From assembly GCF_023701745.1 (NCBI RefSeq), contig NZ_JAJOZB010000001.1:8293001-8357000 (forward strand): DNA of 64,000 nucleotides. The letters are read 5' to 3'. Made by a program: the position numbers and the translations under genes. The notes under the pieces are model-generated. The model worked only from the letters and a program-made list of their open reading frames with translations. It did not search any database and was not told the DNA's origin. Position 1 is the first letter of the stretch, and each line of letters begins with the position of its first letter. The stretch is from Streptomyces sp. RKAG293. Lineage in GTDB: Bacteria; Actinomycetota; Actinomycetes; Streptomycetales; Streptomycetaceae. This document shows, piece after piece, positions 16,133 through 23,857 of this stretch.

Positions 16133-17280
16133 GCGACACACCACACGCCCCCGCCCCGGACCTCTCCACTCCCGCCAGCGTTCCCGCCGCCGTTCCCGAG
16201 GCGGACGAGCACCGCCGGGTGGAGGAGCTCGCCGCGCACGCCGCCAAGGAGGGCGTACGCACTGGGCCCTTCGCCTCGCTCGGCGGGATCGGCGGAATCG
16301 GCGGCATCGGGGGCCTCGGCGGGGGAGCCGGCGGCGGCCGGGGCGCCGGGGCGCTGCGACACCTGGCGCTGGTGATCGCCCTGGGCATCCTGTGCGCCAT
16401 CGGGGCCGTCACCAAAGGCAGCAGTTTCGCGACCACCAGCAACATGGTGCTGATCCTCAGCCTCGCCGCCGTGATCGGGGTGGTCACCGTCGGGATGACG
16501 TTCGTCATCATCGGCGGCGGCATCGACCTCTCGGTCGGCGCGCTGATCGCGCTGGCGTCGGTGTGGTCGACCACCACCGGCAGCCAGGCCCAGGGCCCGG
16601 CCGTCATGATCTTCACCTCCGTACTGGTCGGCACGCTCTGCGGGTTGCTGAACGGTCTGCTGATCGCCTACGGGCGGCTGGTCGCGTTCATCGTGACGCT
16701 GGCGACGATGGTGGCCACCCGTGGTCTGGCCGAGCAGCTCTCCGACCGCAAGTCGCAGATCGTCACCGCGGACACGTTCCTGTCCATCGCCGAGACCCGC
16801 TGGCTGGGCATGCCGCTGCTGGTCTACATCTTCGCCGCGGTCGTCGTGCTGGGCTGGCTGGTGCTGAACCGCACCACGTTCGGGCGCCGCACCTTCGCCG
16901 TCGGCGGCAACCCGGAGGCCGCCCGGCTGGCGGGCATCAACGTCCGGCTGCACACCTGTCTGCTCTACGTGGTCTCCGGTTTCTGCTGCGGCATCGCCGC
17001 CGTGATGCTCACCGCGCAGGCCAACACCGGTGCGAGCACCCACGGCATGCTCTACGAACTCAACGCCATCGCCGCGGTCGTCGTCGGCGGGACGCTGCTG
17101 ACCGGCGGCTTCGGCTCCGTGCTCGGCTCGATCCTCGGCGTCCTGGTCTTCACGACCATCACCGACCTGTTCATCCTCAACAACCTCACCACCCCCATCC
17201 AGGAGATCGCCCAGGGCGCGATCATCATCGCCGTCCTGCTCATCCAGCGCTGGGGCCGTGGCCGGTCCGTCACCACCTGA
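16129..17280 (+). CDS. RbsC-like sugar ABC transporter permease
   Basis: A 383-residue membrane permease of the BPD_transp_2 (RbsC) family with about eight to ten hydrophobic segments from residue 80 on. Family motifs include GGGIDLSVGALIALASV and AVVVGGTLLTGGFGSVLGSILG near the C-terminus. The first 75 residues are unusual: a hydrophilic Pro/Ala-rich stretch and a run built on Gly-Gly-Ile (about residues 52-66), longer than in RbsC. The start overlaps the ATPase stop. It should form the membrane channel with the upstream ATPase and the downstream binding protein. Confidence 0.92.
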   Translation: MSDTPHAPAPDLSTPASVPAAVPEADEHRRVEELAAHAAKEGVRTGPFASLGGIGGIGGIGGLGGGAGGGRGAGALRHLALVIALGILCAIGAVTKGSSFATTSNMVLILSLAAVIGVVTVGMTFVIIGGGIDLSVGALIALASVWSTTTGSQAQGPAVMIFTSVLVGTLCGLLNGLLIAYGRLVAFIVTLATMVATRGLAEQLSDRKSQIVTADTFLSIAETRWLGMPLLVYIFAAVVVLGWLVLNRTTFGRRTFAVGGNPEAARLAGINVRLHTCLLYVVSGFCCGIAAVMLTAQANTGASTHGMLYELNAIAAVVVGGTLLTGGFGSVLGSILGVLVFTTITDLFILNNLTTPIQEIAQGAIIIAVLLIQRWGRGRSVTT

Positions 17281-17293
17281 TTGGGAGACCGAT

Positions 17294-18346
17294 ATGAGCA
17301 CCAGCTTGGACCGCAGACACGTCCTCTTCGGCGGGGCGGCGATCGGCGCGGGCGCCTTCCTCACCGGATGCACCAACAGCAGCGACAACGACAAGAGCGC
17401 CCCGCAGGTGAAGGCCGGCGCGTCCTCGTCGGGAGCGACCGCGGGCAAGGCGGTCACCATCGGGTTCTCGGCCCCGGCCGCCGACCACGGCTGGACCGCC
17501 GCGATCACCATCAACGCCAAGGCGCAGGCCCAGCAGTACTCCGACGTCACGCTCAAGGCGACCGAGGGCACCAACGACGTCGCCGCGCAGATCCAGCAGG
17601 TGCAGTCGCTGATCGACGCCAAGGTGGACGCGCTCGTCATCCTGCCCTTCGACGGCAAGGCCCTCACCGAGATCGCCAAGAAGGCGATGGCGTCCGGCAT
17701 CCCGGTGATCAACCTGGACCGGATCTTCGCCAGCGGACTGGCCTACCGGACCTGGATCGGCGGCGACAACTACGGCATGGGCGTCAACGCCGGCACCTTC
17801 ATCGCCCGCCGGATGAAGGCGGCGGGCAAGACCGACCCCGTCATCGTCGAGGTCGCCGGGATCGACAACCTCGAACTCACCCAGCAGCGCAGCAAGGGCT
17901 TCAAGGACGCGCTGGCCGCCAACGGGCTGCGGCTGGCCGCCCGGCAGGCCGCCGACTTCACCGCCGCCACCGGCCAGCGGGTGACCGCACAGCTGCTGCA
18001 GGCCACTCCGAAGATCGACGCGATGTGGAACCACGACGACGACCAGGGCATCGGCGTGCTCGCGGCGATCAAGCAGGCGCAGCGCGACAAGGAGTTCGTC
18101 GTGGTCGGCGGCGCCGGCTCCCGCAAGGCCATGGAGTCGATCAAGGCCGACGACAGCCCGGTGAAGGCCACGGTGCTCTACAGCCCGAGCATGGCGTCGT
18201 CCTCGATCACCGTCGCCCGGCTCATCGCCCAGGGCCATGGCATGGCCGACCTCGTCGAGCACGAGGTCCCCGCCTCGGTCACCACCTTCTCGGCGGTGGT
18301 GACGAAGGAGAACGTCGACCAGTACATGGCCGTCGGCTTCTCGTAA
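17294..18346 (+). CDS. Sugar-binding lipoprotein of the ABC importer
   Basis: A 350-residue periplasmic-binding-protein-type receptor (Peripla_BP_4/RbsB-like). The N-terminus has twin arginines (DRRHVLFGGAAIGAGAF) followed by the lipobox LTGC with Cys26 as lipidation site. The mature part shows the ribose-binding-type pattern: VTIGFSAPAADHGWTAAI, QIQQVQSLIDAKVDALVILPFDG, VINLDRIF and MWNHDDDQGIGVLAAIKQA. ATG is preceded by GGGAGA. It lies 13 bases after the permease stop. The ligand is unknown; the linked enzymes suggest a sugar, keto-sugar or cyclitol. Confidence 0.92.
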   Translation: MSTSLDRRHVLFGGAAIGAGAFLTGCTNSSDNDKSAPQVKAGASSSGATAGKAVTIGFSAPAADHGWTAAITINAKAQAQQYSDVTLKATEGTNDVAAQIQQVQSLIDAKVDALVILPFDGKALTEIAKKAMASGIPVINLDRIFASGLAYRTWIGGDNYGMGVNAGTFIARRMKAAGKTDPVIVEVAGIDNLELTQQRSKGFKDALAANGLRLAARQAADFTAATGQRVTAQLLQATPKIDAMWNHDDDQGIGVLAAIKQAQRDKEFVVVGGAGSRKAMESIKADDSPVKATVLYSPSMASSSITVARLIAQGHGMADLVEHEVPASVTTFSAVVTKENVDQYMAVGFS

Positions 18347-18385
18347 CACCCCGGCCGGACGGCGGCGCGGCCGCTCCGGAAAGAA

Positions 18386-18437
18386 CGAACGACGGAAACG
18401 AACCACGGCAACGAACGACAGAAACGAACGACGGAAA
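18386..18437. repeat. Four tandem 13-base repeats ahead of the Gfo/Idh gene
   Basis: Four consecutive units of CGAACGACGGAAA, the second and third with one or two changes, fill most of the gap between the binding-protein stop and the Gfo/Idh start. The last unit runs into GGAAAGGG, which serves as ribosome-binding site for the next gene. The segment is purine-rich on the coding strand and much less GC-rich than its surroundings. Confidence 0.8.
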
Positions 18438-18450
18438 GGGATCGACGACG

Positions 18451-19632
18451 ATGTCCTCAGCGCAGCCACCGGCCCTCGGCGTTGGCCTGGTCGGGTACTC
18501 CTTCATGGGGCGCGCCCACTCCCAGGCCTGGCGGTCCGTGGGCGCGTTCTTCGACCTGCCGCGCCGCCCCGCGATGGTGGCTGTCGCCGGCCGGTCGGGT
18601 CCCGACGTCGCGCGCGCCGCGGAACAGCTCGGCTGGGCCGAGGCCGTCACCGATGTGAAGGAGCTGCTGGTCCGCGACGACATCCACGTCCTGGACATCT
18701 GCACCCCCGGCGACAGCCACGCCGAGCTGGCCGTCGCCGCGCTGGAGGCAGGCAAGCACGTGCTGTGCGAGAAGCCGCTCGCCAACACCGTCGCCGAGGC
18801 CGAGGCGATGACGGCGGCCGCGGAACGGGCGGCTGCCCGCGGTGTCCGTTCCATGGTCGGCTTCAACTACCGGCGGGTGCCGGCCATCGCGCTCGCCCGC
18901 CGGCTGGTGGCCGACGGCAGACTGGGGCGGATCCGGCACATCCGCGCCCAGTACCTCCAGGACTGGATCACCGATCCGCTGTTCCCGCTGGTGTGGCGGC
19001 TGCAGAAGGAACGGGCGGGCTCCGGCGCCCTCGGCGACATCGGCGCGCACATCATCGACCTGGCGCAGTTCGTCGGCGGGTCCCGGATCACCGGCGTCTC
19101 GGCGGTGACCGAGACGTTCGTCAGGGAGCGCCCGCTCGCCGGAAGCTCGGACGGGCTCGCGCCGGGAGCGGCGTCCGGCGGGACGGGTCCGGTCACGGTG
19201 GACGACGCCGCCCTGTTCACCGCGCGCACCGCGGCCGGCGCGCTCGCCTCGTTCGAGGCCACCCGGTTCGCCGCGGGGCGCAAGAACGCCCTGCGGATCG
19301 AACTCAACGGCTCCGAGGGGTCACTGGCCTTCGACTTCGAGTCGATGAACGACCTCTGGTTCCACGACCACACCGAGAACGCGCGGACCGCCGGTTTCCG
19401 CCGCATCCTCGTCACCGAACCCGACCACCCCTACGCCGGTGCCTGGTGGCCGCCCGGCCATCTCCTGGGCTACGAGCACAGCTTCACCCATGAGGTCCGC
19501 GACTTCGTGCAGGCGATCGGGGACGGTTCCGATCCCGCGCCGTCGTTCGCCGACGGACTGCAGGTGCAGCGGGTGCTGGCCGCGGTCGAGGCCAGCGCGT
19601 GCGACGACAGCCGGTGGACGCCGGTCGGCTGA
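18451..19632 (+). CDS. Gfo/Idh/MocA-family oxidoreductase
   Basis: A 393-residue NAD(P)-dependent dehydrogenase. The N-terminal Rossmann fold has VGLVGYSFMGRAHSQAW and the family motif HVLCEKPLANT (catalytic EKP). The C-terminal domain has GALGDIGAHIIDLAQFV with the usual Asp and His (D-x-G-x-H). These enzymes oxidise or reduce a hydroxyl on sugars or cyclitols, often giving 3-keto-glycosides or inosose. The ribosome-binding site GGAAAGGG is the end of the tandem repeat. Operon position after a sugar importer and before a TIM-barrel isomerase suggests it works on the imported compound. Confidence 0.92.
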   Translation: MSSAQPPALGVGLVGYSFMGRAHSQAWRSVGAFFDLPRRPAMVAVAGRSGPDVARAAEQLGWAEAVTDVKELLVRDDIHVLDICTPGDSHAELAVAALEAGKHVLCEKPLANTVAEAEAMTAAAERAAARGVRSMVGFNYRRVPAIALARRLVADGRLGRIRHIRAQYLQDWITDPLFPLVWRLQKERAGSGALGDIGAHIIDLAQFVGGSRITGVSAVTETFVRERPLAGSSDGLAPGAASGGTGPVTVDDAALFTARTAAGALASFEATRFAAGRKNALRIELNGSEGSLAFDFESMNDLWFHDHTENARTAGFRRILVTEPDHPYAGAWWPPGHLLGYEHSFTHEVRDFVQAIGDGSDPAPSFADGLQVQRVLAAVEASACDDSRWTPVG

Positions 19633-19767
19633 CCCTGGGCCCCGCCCGACCGCCCCCCTCAGCGCGGGGTGGTGGCTCTTGCCGCCGACAGGCGCCGCCG
19701 CCCCGCTTCCCACCGGCCGTCCGACAGCCGACGACCGGACCGACCCGCTTCCTGCCGGAGGACCGCC

Positions 19768-20775
19768 ATGCCCCGTCCCGTCACCCTCTTCACCGGCCAG
19801 TGGGCGGACCTGCCCTTCGAGGAGGTCTGCGCGCTCGCCTCCGGCTGGGGTTACGACGGCCTGGAGATCGCCTGCTGGGGCGACCACTTCGAGGTCGACC
19901 GCGCCCTCGCCGACAGCAGTTACGTGCCGAGGCGGCTGGAGATGCTGGAGAAGCACCACCTCAAGGTCTGGGCGATCTCCACGCACCTCGTCGGCCAGGC
20001 CGTCTGCGACCACCCCATCGACCAGCGCCACCAGGGCATCCTCCCCGCCCGGATCTGGGCCGACGGCGACGCCGAAGGGGTGCGCCGCCGTGCGGCACAG
20101 GAGTTGAAGGACACCGCCCGCGCCGCCGCGCTGCTGGGCGTCGACACCGTGGTCGGGTTCACCGGCTCGTCGATCTGGCACACCGTCGCCATGTTCCCGC
20201 CCGCGCCCGCCGCCATGATCGAGGCGGGTTACCAGGACTTCGCCGACCGCTGGAACCCGATCCTCGACGTCTTCGACACCGAAGGCGTCCGCTTCGCCCA
20301 CGAGGTGCACCCGTCGGAGATCGCCTACGACTACTACACAACGGTCCGCGCCCTGGAGGCGATCGGCCACCGGCCCGCCTTCGGCCTCAACTGGGACCCC
20401 TCGCACTTCGTCTGGCAGGACCTCGACCCGGTGAACTTCATCCTCGACTTCGCCGATCGGATCTACCACGTCGACTGCAAGGACGCCAAGGTCCGCACCG
20501 GGGACGGGCGGCGCGGCAGGCTCTCCTCGCACCTCCCGTGGTCCGACCTCCGGCGCGGCTGGGACTTCATCTCCACCGGGCACGGCGACGTTCCCTGGGA
20601 GGACAGCTTCCGGGCGCTGAACGCCATCGGCTACACCGGGCCGCTCAGCGTCGAATGGGAGGACGCGGGCATGGACCGGCTGCTCGGCGCCCCCGAGGCC
20701 CTGGCCTTCGTGCGCCGCCTGGCGGCGATCGAGCCGCCCGCCGCCTCGTTCGACGCGGCGTTCTCCTCGCAGTGA
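19768..20775 (+). CDS. Sugar phosphate isomerase/epimerase-family TIM-barrel protein
   Basis: A 335-residue AP-endonuclease-2-type TIM barrel (IolE/IolI/epimerase superfamily). Typical metal ligands are visible: HEVHPSEIAYD, LNWDPSHFVWQ, YHVDCKDAK and LSVEWEDAGMDR. Family members isomerise or epimerise keto-sugars and inososes, or act as 3-keto-glycoside lyases or hydratases. CGGAGGA lies six bases before the ATG. It is the last gene of the importer operon, four bases from the convergent hypothetical gene. With the Gfo/Idh enzyme it probably forms a two-step route for the imported sugar; the exact reaction is inferred. Confidence 0.9.
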   Translation: MPRPVTLFTGQWADLPFEEVCALASGWGYDGLEIACWGDHFEVDRALADSSYVPRRLEMLEKHHLKVWAISTHLVGQAVCDHPIDQRHQGILPARIWADGDAEGVRRRAAQELKDTARAAALLGVDTVVGFTGSSIWHTVAMFPPAPAAMIEAGYQDFADRWNPILDVFDTEGVRFAHEVHPSEIAYDYYTTVRALEAIGHRPAFGLNWDPSHFVWQDLDPVNFILDFADRIYHVDCKDAKVRTGDGRRGRLSSHLPWSDLRRGWDFISTGHGDVPWEDSFRALNAIGYTGPLSVEWEDAGMDRLLGAPEALAFVRRLAAIEPPAASFDAAFSSQ

Positions 20776-20779
20776 ACGC

Positions 20780-21196
20780 TCAGCGGGAGCGGGGCGACGG
20801 CAGCAGCAGATAGGTCCCGCCGGTGTCGTCGACGTGCACGACGTGCGCGCCGACCCGGACGACCTGGACCGGTCCGGCCCGCCAGGCCCCGCACGGGCCG
20901 CCACCGTCCGGGAGAGGCCCCCAGATCTCCCGGAAGGTGCTGCCGTCGGGGTTGGTGCCGGTCTCGGTCAGGTGCTCGCCGTCCTGCCTGAGCGTGCCGG
21001 TGTCGTCGCCGGCCTCGCCCACGTCGTGGTGGAAGCGGACCTGCTCACCGTCGTACGAGGTACGGCCGGCGAAGCCGCGGCTGTCGGCGTAGTACGCGCC
21101 CGCCTGCAGCCACACCACCTGGCGGTCCTCGCGGAGCGGTCCGCCGTCGCGGCTGATCCCGGCGCGCAGCCACGCGGCGCGGGTGGGAACGTTCAT
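20780..21196 (-). CDS. Hypothetical small beta-rich protein
   Basis: A 138-residue soluble protein I do not recognise. The pattern VVWLQAGAYYADSRGFAGRTSYDGEQVRFHHDVG followed by TGTLRQDGEHLTETGT and VVRVGAHVVHVDD alternates short strands and turns, suggesting a small beta barrel of lipocalin-like size. There is no signal peptide, membrane segment or Cys cluster. ATG is chosen, although no strong ribosome-binding site is visible. Its stop is four bases from that of the convergent isomerase gene. Confidence 0.65.
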   Translation of the reverse strand: MNVPTRAAWLRAGISRDGGPLREDRQVVWLQAGAYYADSRGFAGRTSYDGEQVRFHHDVGEAGDDTGTLRQDGEHLTETGTNPDGSTFREIWGPLPDGGGPCGAWRAGPVQVVRVGAHVVHVDDTGGTYLLLPSPRSR

Positions 21197-21254
21197 GCCG
21201 CCCAGCCTGCCGGACGCGGTGCGCCGGCCGACCGGCGGCGCACCACCCCACCGG

Positions 21255-22967
21255 TCATTCGAGGAGCTTCCCGGCCCGTGCGTACGCCCACTGCAGCAGA
21301 CCCGCGGTGACGGCCGCGCTCACGGACACCGTGAGCAGCAGATGCTGAGCCGTCGGTGCGTGCAGGGCCAGTACGAAGGGGACGATCAGCGCGGCGATGG
21401 CCACCAGCGGGCCCGACAGGTACCAGGCCAGGAAGAGCACCGGGCCGACGCTGCCGGTCGGGCTCTGCGCGGGTGAGAGCAGCAGATGCTGCTTGGACAC
21501 GCCCCGGCAGGCGTTCACCAGGCCGGCGGCGACGAACGCCGGCACCACGGCCGGCGCCAGCGCGACGCGCACCCCGCCGCCGAGCAGCGCCACGCAGACC
21601 CCCGCGACCAGGGCGAACAGCAGCCCCAGGGCCACGGGCACGATGGTGTGCCGCAGCATGAGACCGCCGTACGGATACGGGGACCACGAACCGCGCCGGG
21701 TGTCGTCGGTCTCCAGCCGGGCCGGCTCCAGCAGCTGTGCGACGGCCCAGTAGCCGAAGACCAGCGCGGCGGCCGTGGCCGCGACGCCTCCGGCGTGCCG
21801 CGAGTCGGCGGCCACGACCGCGCTCAGGACCGCGAGTACGGACAGCAGGACGGAACGCCCGAGCCGGCCGGGGGCGTGGAGCAGCGCGAGCGCGTCGCGC
21901 CAGGGCACGGCCAGGGCGGCGTGGCGTGGCGCGGGGAGTCGCAGCCGTGCGGGGCGCGGCGTCCCGGAGGCCCCCGCGGCGACCTGGCGGGCGGTGCGCA
22001 GCTCCACGGTCTGCAGGGCGGCCAGCACACCGGTCGTGGTGCGGGACCGCTGCCGCACGGTGGCCAGCGGCAGCGAACCCGCCGCCCGCCGCGCCAGCTC
22101 GACGGCCGCCGCCGTGGCGGCCAGCGACAGCAGCGCCGCGACCGGGCCGCCCGGCACGGCGGCCGGGGTCGGTGACAGCGCGGCGATGCCGCTCCAGCCC
22201 CACGGGCCCGACCACAGCTCGATCCGCTCCAGCCAGGTCACCCGGTGACCCGCCGCCGCCAGCCCGCTCTGCGTGGCGAGGGCCAGGACGAGGAGACCCG
22301 CGTACGGGGTCGCGGTCCGCACCCACCGGGCGACGGACTCATGCGCCTCGACGGCCACGCCGAGCGCGGTGGCGAGCAGCGGTACGCACACCCCGCCGAC
22401 CGCGCACCAGGCGAGAGCGGCCGCGAGCCCGGTCTTGACGGTCAGCCCCAGCGTCACCATGCCGATCATGGAGGCCAGCAGCCCGACCGACAGCGACACC
22501 CCGCAGGACAGCCAGAACCACGGCAGCAGAATGCGGGAGATCCGCACCGGCTGGGTCAGCAGCCAGTCCGCGGTGTCGCGCGGCGGCACCACGGGTCCCC
22601 GCCACAGCGCGTCGCGCGCGGCGACCAGCAGCGCGCCGAGTGCCAGCGCGCAGACCCCGGACGGGACGGCGGCGAGGATCGCCGCGCCGTGCACGGTGTA
22701 GTCCGCGCCCATGGAGCTCTTGATGAACAGGCTGAAGCCGGGGAGCACGCCCCACACGACCAGGATCAGCAGTACGCAGTAGACGGCGAAGCCGACCTGG
22801 CCGGCGCGCTTGCGGCGGTGCGGGGAGCGCAGATTGCGCAACAGCAGCAGCGCCTCGGCGGTCCAGTCGTCCTCCTCGTCCCAGGAGGCGTCCCGCCCGT
22901 CGTCGAGATCGTCGTCGGCCCCGTCGTTTCCGGCCTGTTCCCCGGCGTGCCGCGTCGTCGTACTCAC
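21255..22967 (-). CDS. DUF6297-like membrane protein, partner of ABC ATPase
   Basis: A 570-residue polytopic membrane protein with about a dozen hydrophobic segments (for example AVYCVLLILVVWGVL, LAAALAWCAVGGVCVPLLA, LLSVLAVLSAVVAA). The N-terminus is acidic and cytoplasmic (DDDLDDGRDASWDEEDDW). The charge pattern and size match the actinobacterial DUF6297 family, which lies next to ABC ATPases. Its start overlaps the upstream ATPase gene by four bases, so the two likely form an ABC-2-like exporter. Substrate unknown. Confidence 0.75.
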   Translation of the reverse strand: MSTTTRHAGEQAGNDGADDDLDDGRDASWDEEDDWTAEALLLLRNLRSPHRRKRAGQVGFAVYCVLLILVVWGVLPGFSLFIKSSMGADYTVHGAAILAAVPSGVCALALGALLVAARDALWRGPVVPPRDTADWLLTQPVRISRILLPWFWLSCGVSLSVGLLASMIGMVTLGLTVKTGLAAALAWCAVGGVCVPLLATALGVAVEAHESVARWVRTATPYAGLLVLALATQSGLAAAGHRVTWLERIELWSGPWGWSGIAALSPTPAAVPGGPVAALLSLAATAAAVELARRAAGSLPLATVRQRSRTTTGVLAALQTVELRTARQVAAGASGTPRPARLRLPAPRHAALAVPWRDALALLHAPGRLGRSVLLSVLAVLSAVVAADSRHAGGVAATAAALVFGYWAVAQLLEPARLETDDTRRGSWSPYPYGGLMLRHTIVPVALGLLFALVAGVCVALLGGGVRVALAPAVVPAFVAAGLVNACRGVSKQHLLLSPAQSPTGSVGPVLFLAWYLSGPLVAIAALIVPFVLALHAPTAQHLLLTVSVSAAVTAGLLQWAYARAGKLLE

Positions 22968-23686
22968 CGGGCGGCGCCCGCGACGCCGGTCTGCCAGGTG
23001 GTGTCGGCCGCGTCGTCGGACAGCACCTCATCGGGTGTGCCGTCGGCGACCAGTTTGCCCTCGCGCAGCACCAGCACCCGGTCCGCGACCGCCCGCGCCA
23101 GCTCGGCGTGGTGGGTGACCAGCAGGACGCCCACCCCGTCGGCCGCCTCCGCGGCGATCAGGTCGCCCAGCCGCCGCCGCGCGTCGGGGTCGAGCCGCTG
23201 CTCGGGTTCGTCCAGCAGCAGCAGATCCCGCGGCCGGACGAGAGCGGACGCCAGCAGCAGCGACTGCAGCTGGCCCGAGGAGAGACCCGAGGGCAGCGAC
23301 TTGGCGTGCTCGCTCAGCAGCCGGTCGGCGAGTACGTGATCGATCCACGCGTCCGCCCCCTCCACCCCGTGCGCGACCGCGACGAGCTGCAGGTGCTGCC
23401 GCACGGTGAGGTCCGGGTAGCAGGCCACGGTGTCGCCGACCACCGCGACCCGGGCCCGCACCCGGGCGTCGTTCTCCGTCATGGGCCGGCCGTCGAAGGT
23501 GACCTTGCCCTTGGTGGGCTTGTCCCGACCGGCCGCGATCCGCAGCAGTGTGGACTTGCCCGACCCGTTGTGGCCGAGCAGCGCGACGCACTGGCCGCCG
23601 TCCAGCGAGAGGTCCACCGGATGCAGCACCGTGCGCTTTCCGTAGGAGCGGCTCACGCCGGTGAGTTGCAAAAGCGGTGCGCCCAT
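22964..23686 (-). CDS. ABC transporter ATP-binding protein
   Basis: A 240-residue single ATP-binding cassette. It has Walker A LGHNGSGKST, signature LPSGLSSGQLQSLLLASAL (a divergent SSGQ instead of SGGQ), Walker B LLLLDEPEQRLD and the switch His in LVTHHAE. GAGGAG lies eight bases before the ATG; an upstream in-frame start would add 32 residues not typical of the family. It is translationally coupled (ATGA) to the DUF6297-like membrane gene and should energise it. Short size and the degenerate signature are typical of exporters of the ABC-2 class. Confidence 0.88.
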   Translation of the reverse strand: MGAPLLQLTGVSRSYGKRTVLHPVDLSLDGGQCVALLGHNGSGKSTLLRIAAGRDKPTKGKVTFDGRPMTENDARVRARVAVVGDTVACYPDLTVRQHLQLVAVAHGVEGADAWIDHVLADRLLSEHAKSLPSGLSSGQLQSLLLASALVRPRDLLLLDEPEQRLDPDARRRLGDLIAAEAADGVGVLLVTHHAELARAVADRVLVLREGKLVADGTPDEVLSDDAADTTWQTGVAGAAR

Positions 23687-23857
23687 CGGCCGTGCTCCTC
23701 TAAGCCCGCGAGAAATCCCGGATCCCGGCCCTGCGCGATGCGCGTGAAGAGGTCGGCTCCCTCCATTGTCCACTCCAGGCACGGCCGGTCCGCCACGGGG
23801 CCGCGGGCCGGCGCGTACGAGTGCCGTGCCGGCCGGGACCGGGCGGGGCGGATCCGG

